Shown here piece by piece: positions 9,143 to 17,082 of a DNA stretch of 64,000 nt. The notes below the pieces were generated by a model. That model ran no database searches. It was not told the origin of the DNA and saw only the letters and a program-made list of their open reading frames with translations. Positions within the stretch are counted from its first letter, which is position 1. Each line of letters begins with the position of its first letter. Source of the DNA: Barthelona sp. PCE (Eukaryota > Metamonada: BaSk clade); the NCBI GenBank assembly GCA_040285745.1, contig JAUFOR010000002.1, positions 1,364,001-1,428,000 of the forward strand, in the 5' to 3' direction. A program made the translations under genes and the position numbers.

Positions 9143-9500
9143 TTACTCGTTAATGTGCTTGTAGAAAGAGAGAGCGAAACCCTCCTCGGTGGCAAGACAA
9201 CGGAAGATATCACGGATCTAAACATTAGAATACATATTTAAAAATGCAAAATGGAAAACATACCTCAGCAAACTGAAGGTAACGCTTGATGTAGAACTTG
9301 ATAGCACGCTTGGCAAGGGTGGCAGACTCGGAGATATCAATGTAAAGGAAACGCTCCTCATCAATAGAGAAGATGATATCATCACCAAGGTTGTTGGTAA
9401 CACCGTTAACCTTAACGTGGGACTCAAGGTAAGCCTTGAACTTGTTCATCTCGAAAAGAGAAGCCTCGACGGGAACGCTACAATCAATGATATACTGCAT
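9143..9500 (-). CDS. RPL22: Ribosomal protein L22e (one intron)
   Basis: Large-subunit ribosomal protein, 103 residues from two exons: 9500-9264 and 9217-9143. Exon 1 encodes IIDCSVPVEASLFEMNKF and HVKVNGVTNNLGDDIIF, matching L22e 'DC..PVED......F..FL..RIKVNGK.GNLG'. It continues with AKRAIKFYIKRYLQFAE, matching 'SKRYLKYLTKKYLKK'. Without splicing the frame soon reaches a stop after off-family residues. Removing the 46-nt intron restores IRDIFRCLATEEGFALSFYKHINE, the usual C-terminal 'LRDWLRV' region. Start: the ATG at 9500 begins right at the conserved fold. An in-frame ATG at 9545 would add 15 hydrophobic residues that look like translated leader, so I prefer 9500. A short upstream exon is also possible. 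Confidence 0.9.
9218..9263 (-). other. Spliceosomal intron in L22e (46 nt)
   Basis: The minus-strand 5' splice site is GAG|GTATGTTTTCC and the 3' end is TATTCTAATGTTTAG|ATC. Phase 0. Splicing restores the conserved L22e C-terminus. The branch-like TCTAAT lies only about 7 nt from the acceptor. Confidence 0.9.
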
Positions 9501-9916
9501 TTGTATGATAAAAGGAATAATTGCTAAAGGAGTTTGTGACGGCATCAGACATCTTCCCCAGCCTTCAAAAATATATGTATGGGCTCGTGGTAGTGCGTAA
9601 AGTATGCCAAAAACTCAATACGTTAATATTTTTAAATATCAATGTTTTTACATTATTATCTTACGATTACCAATATGAAGAACTTTTGCACGAAATTATC
9701 CACCTATAATTATTTCAATAGTTCAAATTACAATACATATGCTAAAAACATGTTTCAAAACATAAGACGGGTATATTGTAATATACGCGCGGGAATGTGG
9801 ATATACAAGGGTGTATTTTGCCATTTCATCACAGGCTATTGTGATTAAACAATCCAAAGAATGTTTTAACTTTTATACCGTTTCTGCCCTCAGTTTAGGC
9901 AACGAGTGATTTCCTA
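9501..9916. other. Intergenic stretch between L22e and the 9917 gene
   Basis: This 416-bp AT-rich spacer separates divergent genes. It holds the near-perfect palindrome GTATATTGTAATATAC at 9771-9786 and a GCGCGGGAA box at 9787-9795, which resembles an E2F-type site on the other strand. A weak candidate 5' exon for the plus-strand gene (ATG at 9750) is described in the findings. Confidence 0.5.
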
Positions 9917-11509
9917 ATGATGAACGTTGATTTGGGAGCATGGAATCCCATATTTAGCCTGGAACAGTTTCTTGAAACAGTACTTCCTGATCACAACTGC
10001 ACGTTAGATCAACTTTCCGCTGTATTTTCACATTTTTCAAGCACATCCACAAACCCAAAGTCACATCCAACTGCAATTTTACTGTCTTTGAAGCAAATGC
10101 TACCTGCAATTCCGTTGCAAGCCCCTAGGTTGGTAGATGCCATAATTTCTTCAGATATCAACTATCTGCTGCACCAGGCAACGTCCATGTTTATGGCCGG
10201 AATGAGCAGTAATGAGCCTTTGTACATTATTTCGGTGAGCATGTTTTTACTGAGATTGAGTGACTACTGTTCAATGAATGCAGAAGCATTTCTTCGTAAA
10301 ATATACCCTCAACACATCCTACAGCTGTTAATTGAACTGGTTAATGATATATGTAGCGAGAATGAACCTCAATTACATATAACACTTGATATAGAATTTC
10401 CTGAACTTGAAACCAGTCTTTTTAACTTTAAATCTGTATTATTGGAGGGTGTAACTGTTAAATCTGATTTAATTAATTATTTGCTAATTGAAAGCTATCA
10501 GAAATCATCATTGTTATTATATTTCAAAAGTGGAATAACCAAATTTTCAAATGCTATTGATTGTTTGAATTTTCTCTTTTATTTCTGTGAGGAATACAAA
10601 GAAATAGAATTATCAACTACATTATATGAATTAGTGCATGAATTTAATATCAGTGTTACACTTGATATGATTTCTTCAAACACAGCTTTTGCAACATGTG
10701 TCTCTGCATTGACAATTGCAGCGATGCAGGAGAACGAGTCTCTGACAGACAAATTCCCTCCCAGCGTTAGACGTATTGCAGCATGTCGTGTATACACCAT
10801 TCTTGGTCAGCGTATCTCTCAGGAAAGAATGCCGCTGCTGAGTACGTATTGTAAGTTTCCTGACAGCGTCAGTGTCAGTATTTTCCCATATAACGTTGAT
10901 GATACCTTAACTGACGATGAATATGAGACTGCCAGAAGTAGTTTTTTCAGAAAGGATGAGGCAACAATGGTGTGGATCACAAGCGTACAGTTACGCAAGT
11001 GCCTGAAGCACATCAATTACTGCCAGTTCCCAAGCGAGGGTGATTTCGGTGAACTCGAACGAATATTGACGCAATTGATTTTTGATGTTGCAGCGTTCCG
11101 TAATTTAGATGAAAACCATAGCAGTGTGCAGACAAGTGTAGCGGCATTCGTTGTATCCCATTTGTTTTTGTTCGGTCATGAAACCTACTCTCAATTTGGA
11201 CACCTGTTAAAAAAAATATTGTTTGTGTTAAAGAAACACGTTTCATTCACGGCTATGTTACTGATGGCGTACCATCTGATGGTTGATTATTGTTATAACG
11301 TGAGTTTTTTTACTAATTTCGTGAGAATGTGTTTGTATGAAGATTTATTTAAAGAAGAAGTAGTCAACACATTCTTTGTTGAGTTATTCGAGACCTCTGT
11401 TGGTTCTTGCGAGCACAATTCAAAGGAATTAGCTGCGTTCTGTCTTTGCATCACCACTTTGTCCCATTTTGACATACACATTGATATAGATATTACAACC
11501 ATTCTTTGA
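9917..11509 (+). CDS. Orphan all-helical protein, 530 residues
   Basis: The frame runs from ATG-ATG at 9917 to tandem stops TGA TAA. The protein is predominantly helical and rich in Leu, Phe and Ser, with regularly spaced amphipathic helices (LLSLKQMLPAIPLQAPRLVD, MFLLRLSDYCSMNAEAFLRK, FGHLLKKILFVLKKHV). This suggests a HEAT/ARM-like or similar alpha-solenoid. There is no signal peptide, and the hydrophobic helices look amphipathic rather than membrane-spanning. I do not recognise a family. It converges with importin alpha, with 57 bp between the stops. One of only two genes here using TGA. A short 5' exon ending at 9770 would add ten residues, but its splice signals are poor. Confidence 0.75.
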   Translation: MMNVDLGAWNPIFSLEQFLETVLPDHNCTLDQLSAVFSHFSSTSTNPKSHPTAILLSLKQMLPAIPLQAPRLVDAIISSDINYLLHQATSMFMAGMSSNEPLYIISVSMFLLRLSDYCSMNAEAFLRKIYPQHILQLLIELVNDICSENEPQLHITLDIEFPELETSLFNFKSVLLEGVTVKSDLINYLLIESYQKSSLLLYFKSGITKFSNAIDCLNFLFYFCEEYKEIELSTTLYELVHEFNISVTLDMISSNTAFATCVSALTIAAMQENESLTDKFPPSVRRIAACRVYTILGQRISQERMPLLSTYCKFPDSVSVSIFPYNVDDTLTDDEYETARSSFFRKDEATMVWITSVQLRKCLKHINYCQFPSEGDFGELERILTQLIFDVAAFRNLDENHSSVQTSVAAFVVSHLFLFGHETYSQFGHLLKKILFVLKKHVSFTAMLLMAYHLMVDYCYNVSFFTNFVRMCLYEDLFKEEVVNTFFVELFETSVGSCEHNSKELAAFCLCITTLSHFDIHIDIDITTIL

Positions 11510-11566
11510 TAAATTAATTATTACTGTGTTTACATTATGATGTATGTTTTTATAGGATTGAACTAT

Positions 11567-13240
11567 TTAAATATCCAATTCGCCGTCGGAATCACTGTTG
11601 TACTCAAAATCATCATTTTCTTCGTCTGTGTCAATCATACCATCCTCAAAGCCTTCAGCGTCTTGTTCAATAACACCAAGAAGCTTTGTCATACGCTGGA
11701 TAATAGCAGCAGAAGACGAACGTTGAAAGACTAAATCAGCAACCTGAGATCCGTTATATTCTTCAAATAACACGAGGAAAGGATTATCTTCACCCATTTC
11801 AGCACCAATGGTATTACCACGCTTCAATAAAGCAATCAAAGCATCAGCAGCGAGAATTGTGTTTGTTGCTTCACTGGATCGAAGTCCCTCAATGAGTCCA
11901 GAGAAAACATCAACCTCAACCATGTAATCCTTCTGTTCATCACTGCCTAATGTACAGATATTAGAACACACCCAAAGAGCTTCCTGTCTGATAGCACTGT
12001 TTTCACTGAGCAAGAAGTTAACAATACGACCGATAAAGCCTTGGTCGATAACAGCCTGGATCTGATCATGAGACGCAGCGACCAGGTTGGACAGAACCCA
12101 CAGTGCCTGAATTGAATCAGGGGATTGGGGTTGGTCAAAGATTGTCTTTAACAATTCCAGAACACCCTCATCAATCAATTGGGCCAGGACATCTTTATGA
12201 CCTGATGCGATGTTACCAATGCAACGAAGAATTGCTGTGTTATCGTACTGGTTAGTTTGATAGTGTTCAACGAGAGTGGGGATGATATCCGTTTCCTCGA
12301 GAATGGTGATGATATATGAGACTGTGTCGACATCAGCAATGTATGAAAGAGTCCATGTGGCAAAGTTACGTTGACCAATAGCACCAGTTTTAATAATTTC
12401 TCCAATAACCGAAAGACAAGGTGAGATATCTTCAAAGTATGGTGCGGGCTTTCCACGGGCAAAGTTAGAAAGACACCAGATGCACACCTCAACAGTGCGT
12501 GACTGAACAGCCATTTCACGAGTGTGTTGCAAAAGTCGAACAACAGGGTAAACACCATCTTCATGAAGAATAAGATCTCTGCAACGAGTACAATCTCCAG
12601 CAATGTTTGTGAGTGCCCATACGGCCTGGTGAAGAATTCTACCAGGGTTCGAAAGATCATCGACGATTTCAATGAGTACCTTGTGACCGTTCTGCTCTAC
12701 GACAGCTGCACATTGCTCACTAGTACCTGAACAGATGTTCGTGATGCACCACAAAGCGTCGTGAGCGATATCAGAATCTTCATCCTGACACAAACGAAGA
12801 AGCGTGCCAACAAGCCCGCATTCGATGATATCATCATATGGTCCTCCACCCTCGATAGATACAAGGCGTCTGATGCCACGAAGTCCATCTCTTTGATCCT
12901 CAATATCGTCACTACGAAGAGCATCAATAATCTCATGGATAGAAGAAACCTAAATATTAGAACAATACATTTGTACAACCCAATTGCGCCAATTGTGTGG
13001 TTCAACACTTATAAAAGGATAAAACCTTATAAACAATGAAGAGCCAAAAAATGGTGCTTTCAGTTGCTATCGACATACTGATGTTTCCAAGATCTTTTCA
13101 TTGAACTTATTCATCTGCTCGTCTCTTGTTTTCTTGAGCTGGCGACGCTTTCTATTCTTACGTAAGGAATAATCACGATCCTTACGTTTACGTGTGTGTT
13201 CACTGCGGTTGACACCAAAACGTGGCTTTCCTTCCGTCAT
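11567..13240 (-). CDS. Importin subunit alpha (karyopherin alpha), one intron
   Basis: Nuclear import adaptor that binds classical NLS cargo through Armadillo repeats and importin beta through its IBB domain. Exon 1 (13240-13079) encodes 54 residues with a textbook basic IBB (RFGVNRSEHTRKRKDRDYSL, RKNRKRRQLKKTRDEQM). Exon 2 (12949-11567) encodes 460 residues of ARM repeats beginning VSSIHEIIDALRSDDIEDQ. They show the repeated helix-3 ladder W..SN pairs: ALWCITNICSGTSEQ, AVWALTNIAGD, CIWCLSNFARGKP, ATWTLSYIAD, ALWVLSNLVA, ALWVCSNICTLG. The tail is acidic (DTDEENDDFEYNSDSDGELDI). Total 514 residues, normal for the family. The second exon alone lacks an ATG at a sensible place, so the intron is required. 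Confidence 0.97.
12950..13078 (-). other. Spliceosomal intron in importin alpha (129 nt)
   Basis: 5' splice site TCA|GTATGTCGATAG; 3' end TTGTTCTAATATTTAG|GTT. Phase 0, joining the IBB exon to the ARM-repeat exon. The acceptor motif is almost identical to that of the L22e intron. The intron body contains short self-complementary blocks such as CAATTGGCGCAATTG. Confidence 0.95.
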
Positions 13241-13259
13241 TATGTTATAAGTTTGCTTT

Positions 13260-13268
13260 GAAAGGGTG
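13260..13268 (-). promoter_or_regulatory. CACCCTTTC upstream element
   Basis: Minus-strand CACCCTTTC lies about 20 nt before the importin alpha ATG at 13240. It matches the core of the element before the gene starting at 4226. Candidate core promoter or initiator. Confidence 0.4.
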
Positions 13269-13458
13269 TAAAAACTGGTTTACAATGATAAGTGTTGCTG
13301 AAGCCCTTTTTAGCAAATTTGTAACATTGTTGCTTGGTTATTTGACAGATAATTGCCCGATGCGATGAATGAAACAGCTTTAAAAGCGTTGCGCATATGA
13401 TCATGTGTTTACAAGTTTTTCACTAATATCCACAGTTTTTCCTTTTTTATTTCAATAC

Positions 13459-13917
13459 ATGGGTATATTTACGGGCAGAAATTCGAATAAGAAACCTGTA
13501 GAGTACAGTCAACGAACAGAATACCTTCTTCTTACATACTTTAGAGCTTTATTCTTCATTATACCTATTTATAGCGTTATTTTAGCTTTATTTTTCATGG
13601 ATGAGTTCAGAAACAATACAATAATGCTTGCAGCAGTGGAATTGCTACTTCTTTTTCAAATGCGCACTGCTTATTATACTGGAAAACATTATGCAGTATT
13701 ATTCCAGGCCAAACTACTCCGTTTCTTCTGCATGTTTGTCCTTGTTGTCTTGGTAAAGAATCCTAATAGATGGTTGAGAGCATCTTTAGGTATGAATCTT
13801 ATGTTTTTATTACCCTTTGCTCAAGGTATGAAGGGGCTATGCTCTTCAAAAATTGCACACACAGATGCTGCAAAGTCTGTGAACGGGAATCCTAGCATTC
13901 TCGATAAGTTGGATTAG
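13459..13917 (+). CDS. Small polytopic membrane protein, unknown
   Basis: This encodes 152 residues from the ATG of MGIFTGRNSNKKPVEYSQ, ending in TAG. The frame is open further upstream but has no ATG there. Four hydrophobic segments are visible, at about residues 25-48 (FRALFFIIPIYSVILALFF), 56-72 (MLAAVELLLLFQMRTAYY), 85-100 (LLRFFCMFVLVVLV) and 110-125 (LGMNLMFLLPFAQ). The C-terminus is hydrophilic. There is no signal peptide, and the N-terminal region is basic. Overall it is compatible with a small ER or Golgi multispanning protein, but I do not recognise a family. Copy 1 of the structured repeat starts 171 bp downstream of the stop. Confidence 0.7.
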   Translation: MGIFTGRNSNKKPVEYSQRTEYLLLTYFRALFFIIPIYSVILALFFMDEFRNNTIMLAAVELLLLFQMRTAYYTGKHYAVLFQAKLLRFFCMFVLVVLVKNPNRWLRASLGMNLMFLLPFAQGMKGLCSSKIAHTDAAKSVNGNPSILDKLD

Positions 13918-14088
13918 TTAACCTTTGTTTTTAATTTGTTTATAGCATCATATGTGTTCTTGATCGGACATTGGTATCCTGCGGTGAATTGTCCATGATG
14001 GTTATGAGATTTCATTAATTACATAGAAATCTTCTGTTTTCACCATGTGTAAAACAATAAACATAATACATCATCTCATGTTAGCTCG

Positions 14089-14313
14089 GCACGCTTGTGA
14101 ATAACACGCTATTTCGTAGGAGTAAATCTACTGAGGAGTAGACACGCGGTCTTCCCTCTTGTACTCTGTGAGTACTTACATCATTTCTTTCTCCCCTTTT
14201 ATTTTAAAAAAAAGGGCTCTAGAACAATTCTCAGTGCAAGCACAGCACTCGAGGGAGCTCGCAACTCCCGTACAAGTGTCTAACTCCGAAGTAAATTTAC
14301 AACCTCCTACGAA
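14089..14313 (+). repeat. Structured 225-bp repeat, copy 1
   Basis: Nearly identical to the reverse complement of 43036-43262; only two 1-bp length differences in homopolymer runs were found. The inner unit 14112-14313 begins TTCGTAGGAG and ends CTCCTACGAA, perfect 10-bp terminal inverted repeats. The inverted homology continues imperfectly for about 40 bp. Inside are short hairpins such as CTACT-gagg-AGTAG, GTACTC-tgt-GAGTAC, CCCTTTT...AAAAGGG and GGGAG...CTCCC. A further 23-24 bp (GCACGCTTGTGAATAACACG) on the left are also shared. There is no coding capacity, and no clear target-site duplication was found. Either a MITE-like non-autonomous element or a duplicated structured non-coding RNA gene. 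Confidence 0.9.
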
Positions 14314-14449
14314 ATGGTTGATTTTCTTCCAGAGTCTCATCCATGTTAACGGGTAATAAAGGAAAGTAATCAGATTCTTTACAGAGATCTAAGTTCGGAT
14401 ATGGTGCCGCATACGGGCTACCTTCTTCAGAGTTTGGAAGTCCATACAT
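14297..14449 (-). CDS. Possible 50-residue ORF ending inside the repeat
   Basis: ATG at 14449 (MYGLPNSEEGSPYAAPYPN) to TAA at 14297. The residue mix is not typical of random AT-rich sequence: Pro/Glu/Asn-rich, with an acidic run MDETLEEN. The last residues (RRRL) and the stop lie in the right terminal inverted repeat of the 225-bp repeat, so the natural 3' end may have been replaced by the repeat. A splice site upstream (TTTTTCAG|ATG) is possible but unlike the three supported acceptors. It could be a small gene, the last exon of a longer gene, or a remnant. No family recognised. Confidence 0.3.
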   Translation of the reverse strand: MYGLPNSEEGSPYAAPYPNLDLCKESDYFPLLPVNMDETLEENQPFRRRL

Positions 14450-14909
14450 CTGAAAAATAGTAGTATTTCAATTACTAAATAATACAATAAAATAAATAGG
14501 AAACCTTAAAATGGTGAGAAATTGAAATACACCCGCATACGTTCTATTCCATTCTCTGTTCAAAATCAATTACAGGATCATCCTGATCAGGACCAATACA
14601 TTTGTCATCAAAATTGGTCTTTATTAGTTTGTTACATACATATACAACAACCAGCGTTCCATTTAACTGATCTTGTTTCACCTGATAGACGTTTGTATTT
14701 CACCATAGTCCCTAAAACTCTCGATTCAAGATAATTTGTGATCAAATACTTTAAATTACCCTGAAAATGAGATGAAAATAAAAAAACTCTAGTATGGTCT
14801 TCTATTCATACAGTTTCATATCAAATCGAACTATATGTGGGAATTTATCCTTATAAAAACACTTAAACCATGTGTAAATAGTATTATCAGTTTTCTTCAC
14901 CAGTTCTTA
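14450..14909. other. Intergenic stretch upstream of RBM19/Mrd1
   Basis: This 460-bp stretch has two weak coding signals. A plus-strand frame is open without ATG at 14522-14734. A minus-strand ATG at about 14729 (MVKYKRLSGETRSVKW...) ends in a GTATGT at 14641-14646 that resembles the 5' splice sites used here. I could not join either to a convincing gene. The rest is A/T-rich and should include the RBM19 promoter. Confidence 0.4.
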
Positions 14910-17048
14910 ATGGAGGATTCAAGGATTTTCATTTCGGGGCTACCCAAGTACTTCAAAGAAAGGGATGTCAGGGCTGCATTCGAGGAATTCGGCGAGATCA
15001 CTGATCTCGCCCTTATTCGAACAAAGACTGGTTTAAGTCGGCGTATTGCATTCATCGGGTACAAAGAGTCGTCACATGCACAGGCAGCAATCCAGACACG
15101 TGACGGAACGTTCCTTGACACAAGCAAAATCAATGTTTCTTTCGCTCTTGAAGAGGGTAACAAGGATATCGCCCGTCCGTGGTCAAAATACTCGGAGGGA
15201 TCATCTGCATACAGAGAGACACAGGCTACAGAACAGGAGAAGCCTGTTGAAGCATTACCGGAGGAGGTTATTGCAGAACGTAAGAGGACGGCTGCAGAAC
15301 GTAGAATGCAATGGATGACTCTCATGAACGGCGGAGTCGAGCCCCCGCAACCGGATGATGATGAAGACGTTGAAGGATACGAGAAGAAAAAGCAGAGAAA
15401 CCTTGGTATAATTGACGAGGAGGATGACGAGATGGATAACCAGGTGTTTGTTTTAGACTCCGATTCAGAGTACGAAGCTGACCCAAAGGGTGAGATTTCG
15501 TCTGAGGAATCCGAAATTGAGGAAAATGAGGAACAACAAGAGGTTATCGAATCGAAGGAGCCTGAAAAGAAAACTATCGAAGAACCTATGAAGGAAAGGG
15601 CGCCGTTGATCGAAGAAACAACAAGAGTTCGTGTAGTCAATGTCCCATACTCAATTACAAAGTCGGAAGCCGAGCGCTTTTTTGATAAATACGGTGATGT
15701 GATGAGTGTTATCATACCCATTCATAAGTTAACCCGCAAACCACGTGGTTTTATTTTCGTGGAGTTTAGTGAGGTGCATGAGGCAAAGAGATGTATCGAA
15801 CGCCTTGATGGTCAGTTGTTTCAGGGTCGTCGCGTCCATGTTGAGTTTGCTAAGGCTGCAGCAATGTCTGAGCAGGAGGCCAAGACTCAAGCCATGAAGA
15901 AGTCGTTGGGAGACTCGTCATTCAAGCGGAAGAAGCTGATGAAGATGAAGGAACTCGCCGATAAGCAGTTTAACTGGAATTCTTTCTTTATTCGAATGGA
16001 TTCAGCACTTGAAAACGCTGCAAAAACCCTTAATGTGTCAACCAGCGAGCTCATGCTCAATAACAAAATGTCGATGGCAGTAACTGCCGCCATTGCTGAA
16101 ACTACGGAGATTCAAAACACAAAAACATTCTTGGAAAAGCATAACGTTAACGTCCTTGCATTCGAGCATGCATTCGAAATGCGCCGCCGTGCTAGGCAGA
16201 ACGGTTTGGCTTCCAGCATAAGAAATGATCGTTTCACAGTCATTGTTAGAAACCTCCCTTCAGACGTTGACGAGCGCAGTCTGCGAATGAAGTTCGGAAA
16301 AGGTACACCGATTGCAAAGTTCGTCCTCACACCAAACAAATCAATGCTGTTATTACAGTACAGCGATCGTGCAGATGCACGTAAAATATTCACAAAGAAT
16401 GCATACTCATCATTTAAAGGTCAGCCTATTTACATGGAATACGCACCCCTTGGTATCTGGGAGAAGGTGAAGGTAACTGCACCTATGGCCACCGAAAAGG
16501 CTGAATCAACAACTCTGTTTGTCGGTAACCTATCATGGAAGACTGATGAGAAAACACTCACGCGCCTCTTCAGCGACTACGCTGTGCGCACGATTACTAT
16601 GCCAGCTGGTAAGCCGTTTGCGTTCGTTGAGTTCCCGTCAGTGCAGATGGGTCGTCGCGCTAAGCAAGCGTTTGAGAACATGGTTGTTGACGGTAAACGT
16701 ATATCTATCGATTTTGCAGGTGATGGCAAGTCGAAGGCTGCTGCTCCTGTTGGAGGATCAACCAAAACCAAGCTCATTGTCCGTAACGTTGCTTTCCAGG
16801 CTACCAAGGAAGAGCTCATGTCTCTTTTCTCTTCTTATGGAGAGGTTAAGGCACTTCGTCTTCCCAGAAAGAACGATGGTAGCGGACGTGGTTACTGCTT
16901 TGTTGAATTCCTTACACATGATGAGGCCAATGATGCTCTGGCTAAGCTCAGTCACACTCACTTTTACGGTCGCAGTTTGGTTACAGAATGGGCCGATGAT
17001 CAGTCAGCTCTTGAAGAAGCCCAGAGAAAGGCTTCAAGATACGAATAA
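14910..17048 (+). CDS. MRD1: Multiple RRM protein RBM19/Mrd1 (pre-18S rRNA processing)
   Basis: 712 residues. Mrd1/RBM19 binds pre-rRNA and U3 snoRNA in the SSU processome and is needed for early 18S cleavages. Five RRMs are visible: RRM1 4-80 (RIFISGLPKYF, SRRIAFIGY), RRM2 about 238-316 (RVRVVNVPYSI, PRGFIFVEF), a degenerate RRM3 about 441-513 (FTVIVRNLPSD, MLLLQYSD), RRM4 about 533-605 (TLFVGNLSWKT, PFAFVEF) and RRM5 about 619-698 (KLIVRNVAFQA, GRGYCFVEF). The phrase ARPWSKYS after RRM1 is a Mrd1 hallmark. An acidic linker sits at about 145-230. The start MEDSRIFISGLP places RRM1 at the very N-terminus as in the family; another in-frame ATG at 14835 would add 25 hydrophobic residues. It converges with the beta-helix gene, with 34 bp between the stops. 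Confidence 0.95.
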   Translation: MEDSRIFISGLPKYFKERDVRAAFEEFGEITDLALIRTKTGLSRRIAFIGYKESSHAQAAIQTRDGTFLDTSKINVSFALEEGNKDIARPWSKYSEGSSAYRETQATEQEKPVEALPEEVIAERKRTAAERRMQWMTLMNGGVEPPQPDDDEDVEGYEKKKQRNLGIIDEEDDEMDNQVFVLDSDSEYEADPKGEISSEESEIEENEEQQEVIESKEPEKKTIEEPMKERAPLIEETTRVRVVNVPYSITKSEAERFFDKYGDVMSVIIPIHKLTRKPRGFIFVEFSEVHEAKRCIERLDGQLFQGRRVHVEFAKAAAMSEQEAKTQAMKKSLGDSSFKRKKLMKMKELADKQFNWNSFFIRMDSALENAAKTLNVSTSELMLNNKMSMAVTAAIAETTEIQNTKTFLEKHNVNVLAFEHAFEMRRRARQNGLASSIRNDRFTVIVRNLPSDVDERSLRMKFGKGTPIAKFVLTPNKSMLLLQYSDRADARKIFTKNAYSSFKGQPIYMEYAPLGIWEKVKVTAPMATEKAESTTLFVGNLSWKTDEKTLTRLFSDYAVRTITMPAGKPFAFVEFPSVQMGRRAKQAFENMVVDGKRISIDFAGDGKSKAAAPVGGSTKTKLIVRNVAFQATKEELMSLFSSYGEVKALRLPRKNDGSGRGYCFVEFLTHDEANDALAKLSHTHFYGRSLVTEWADDQSALEEAQRKASRYE

Positions 17049-17082
17049 ACACTCCATCTTTGGAAATCAATTATTTTACATT

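Noticed and set aside
13421-13435. CACTAATATCCACAG resembling the Trichomonas fused branch/acceptor motif
   Set aside because: No suitable GTATGT donor upstream gives an in-frame join to the membrane protein at 13459; the local acceptor pattern is RTTTAG.
14835-14909. Upstream in-frame ATG adding 25 residues to RBM19
   Set aside because: Hydrophobic extension is unlike the family; the ATG at 14910 puts RRM1 at the N-terminus as expected.
14897-15721. 274-codon minus-strand open frame opposite RBM19
   Set aside because: It is antisense to conserved RRM1, the acidic linker and RRM2; Ser-rich composition is the mirror of Glu/Asp codons on the coding strand.
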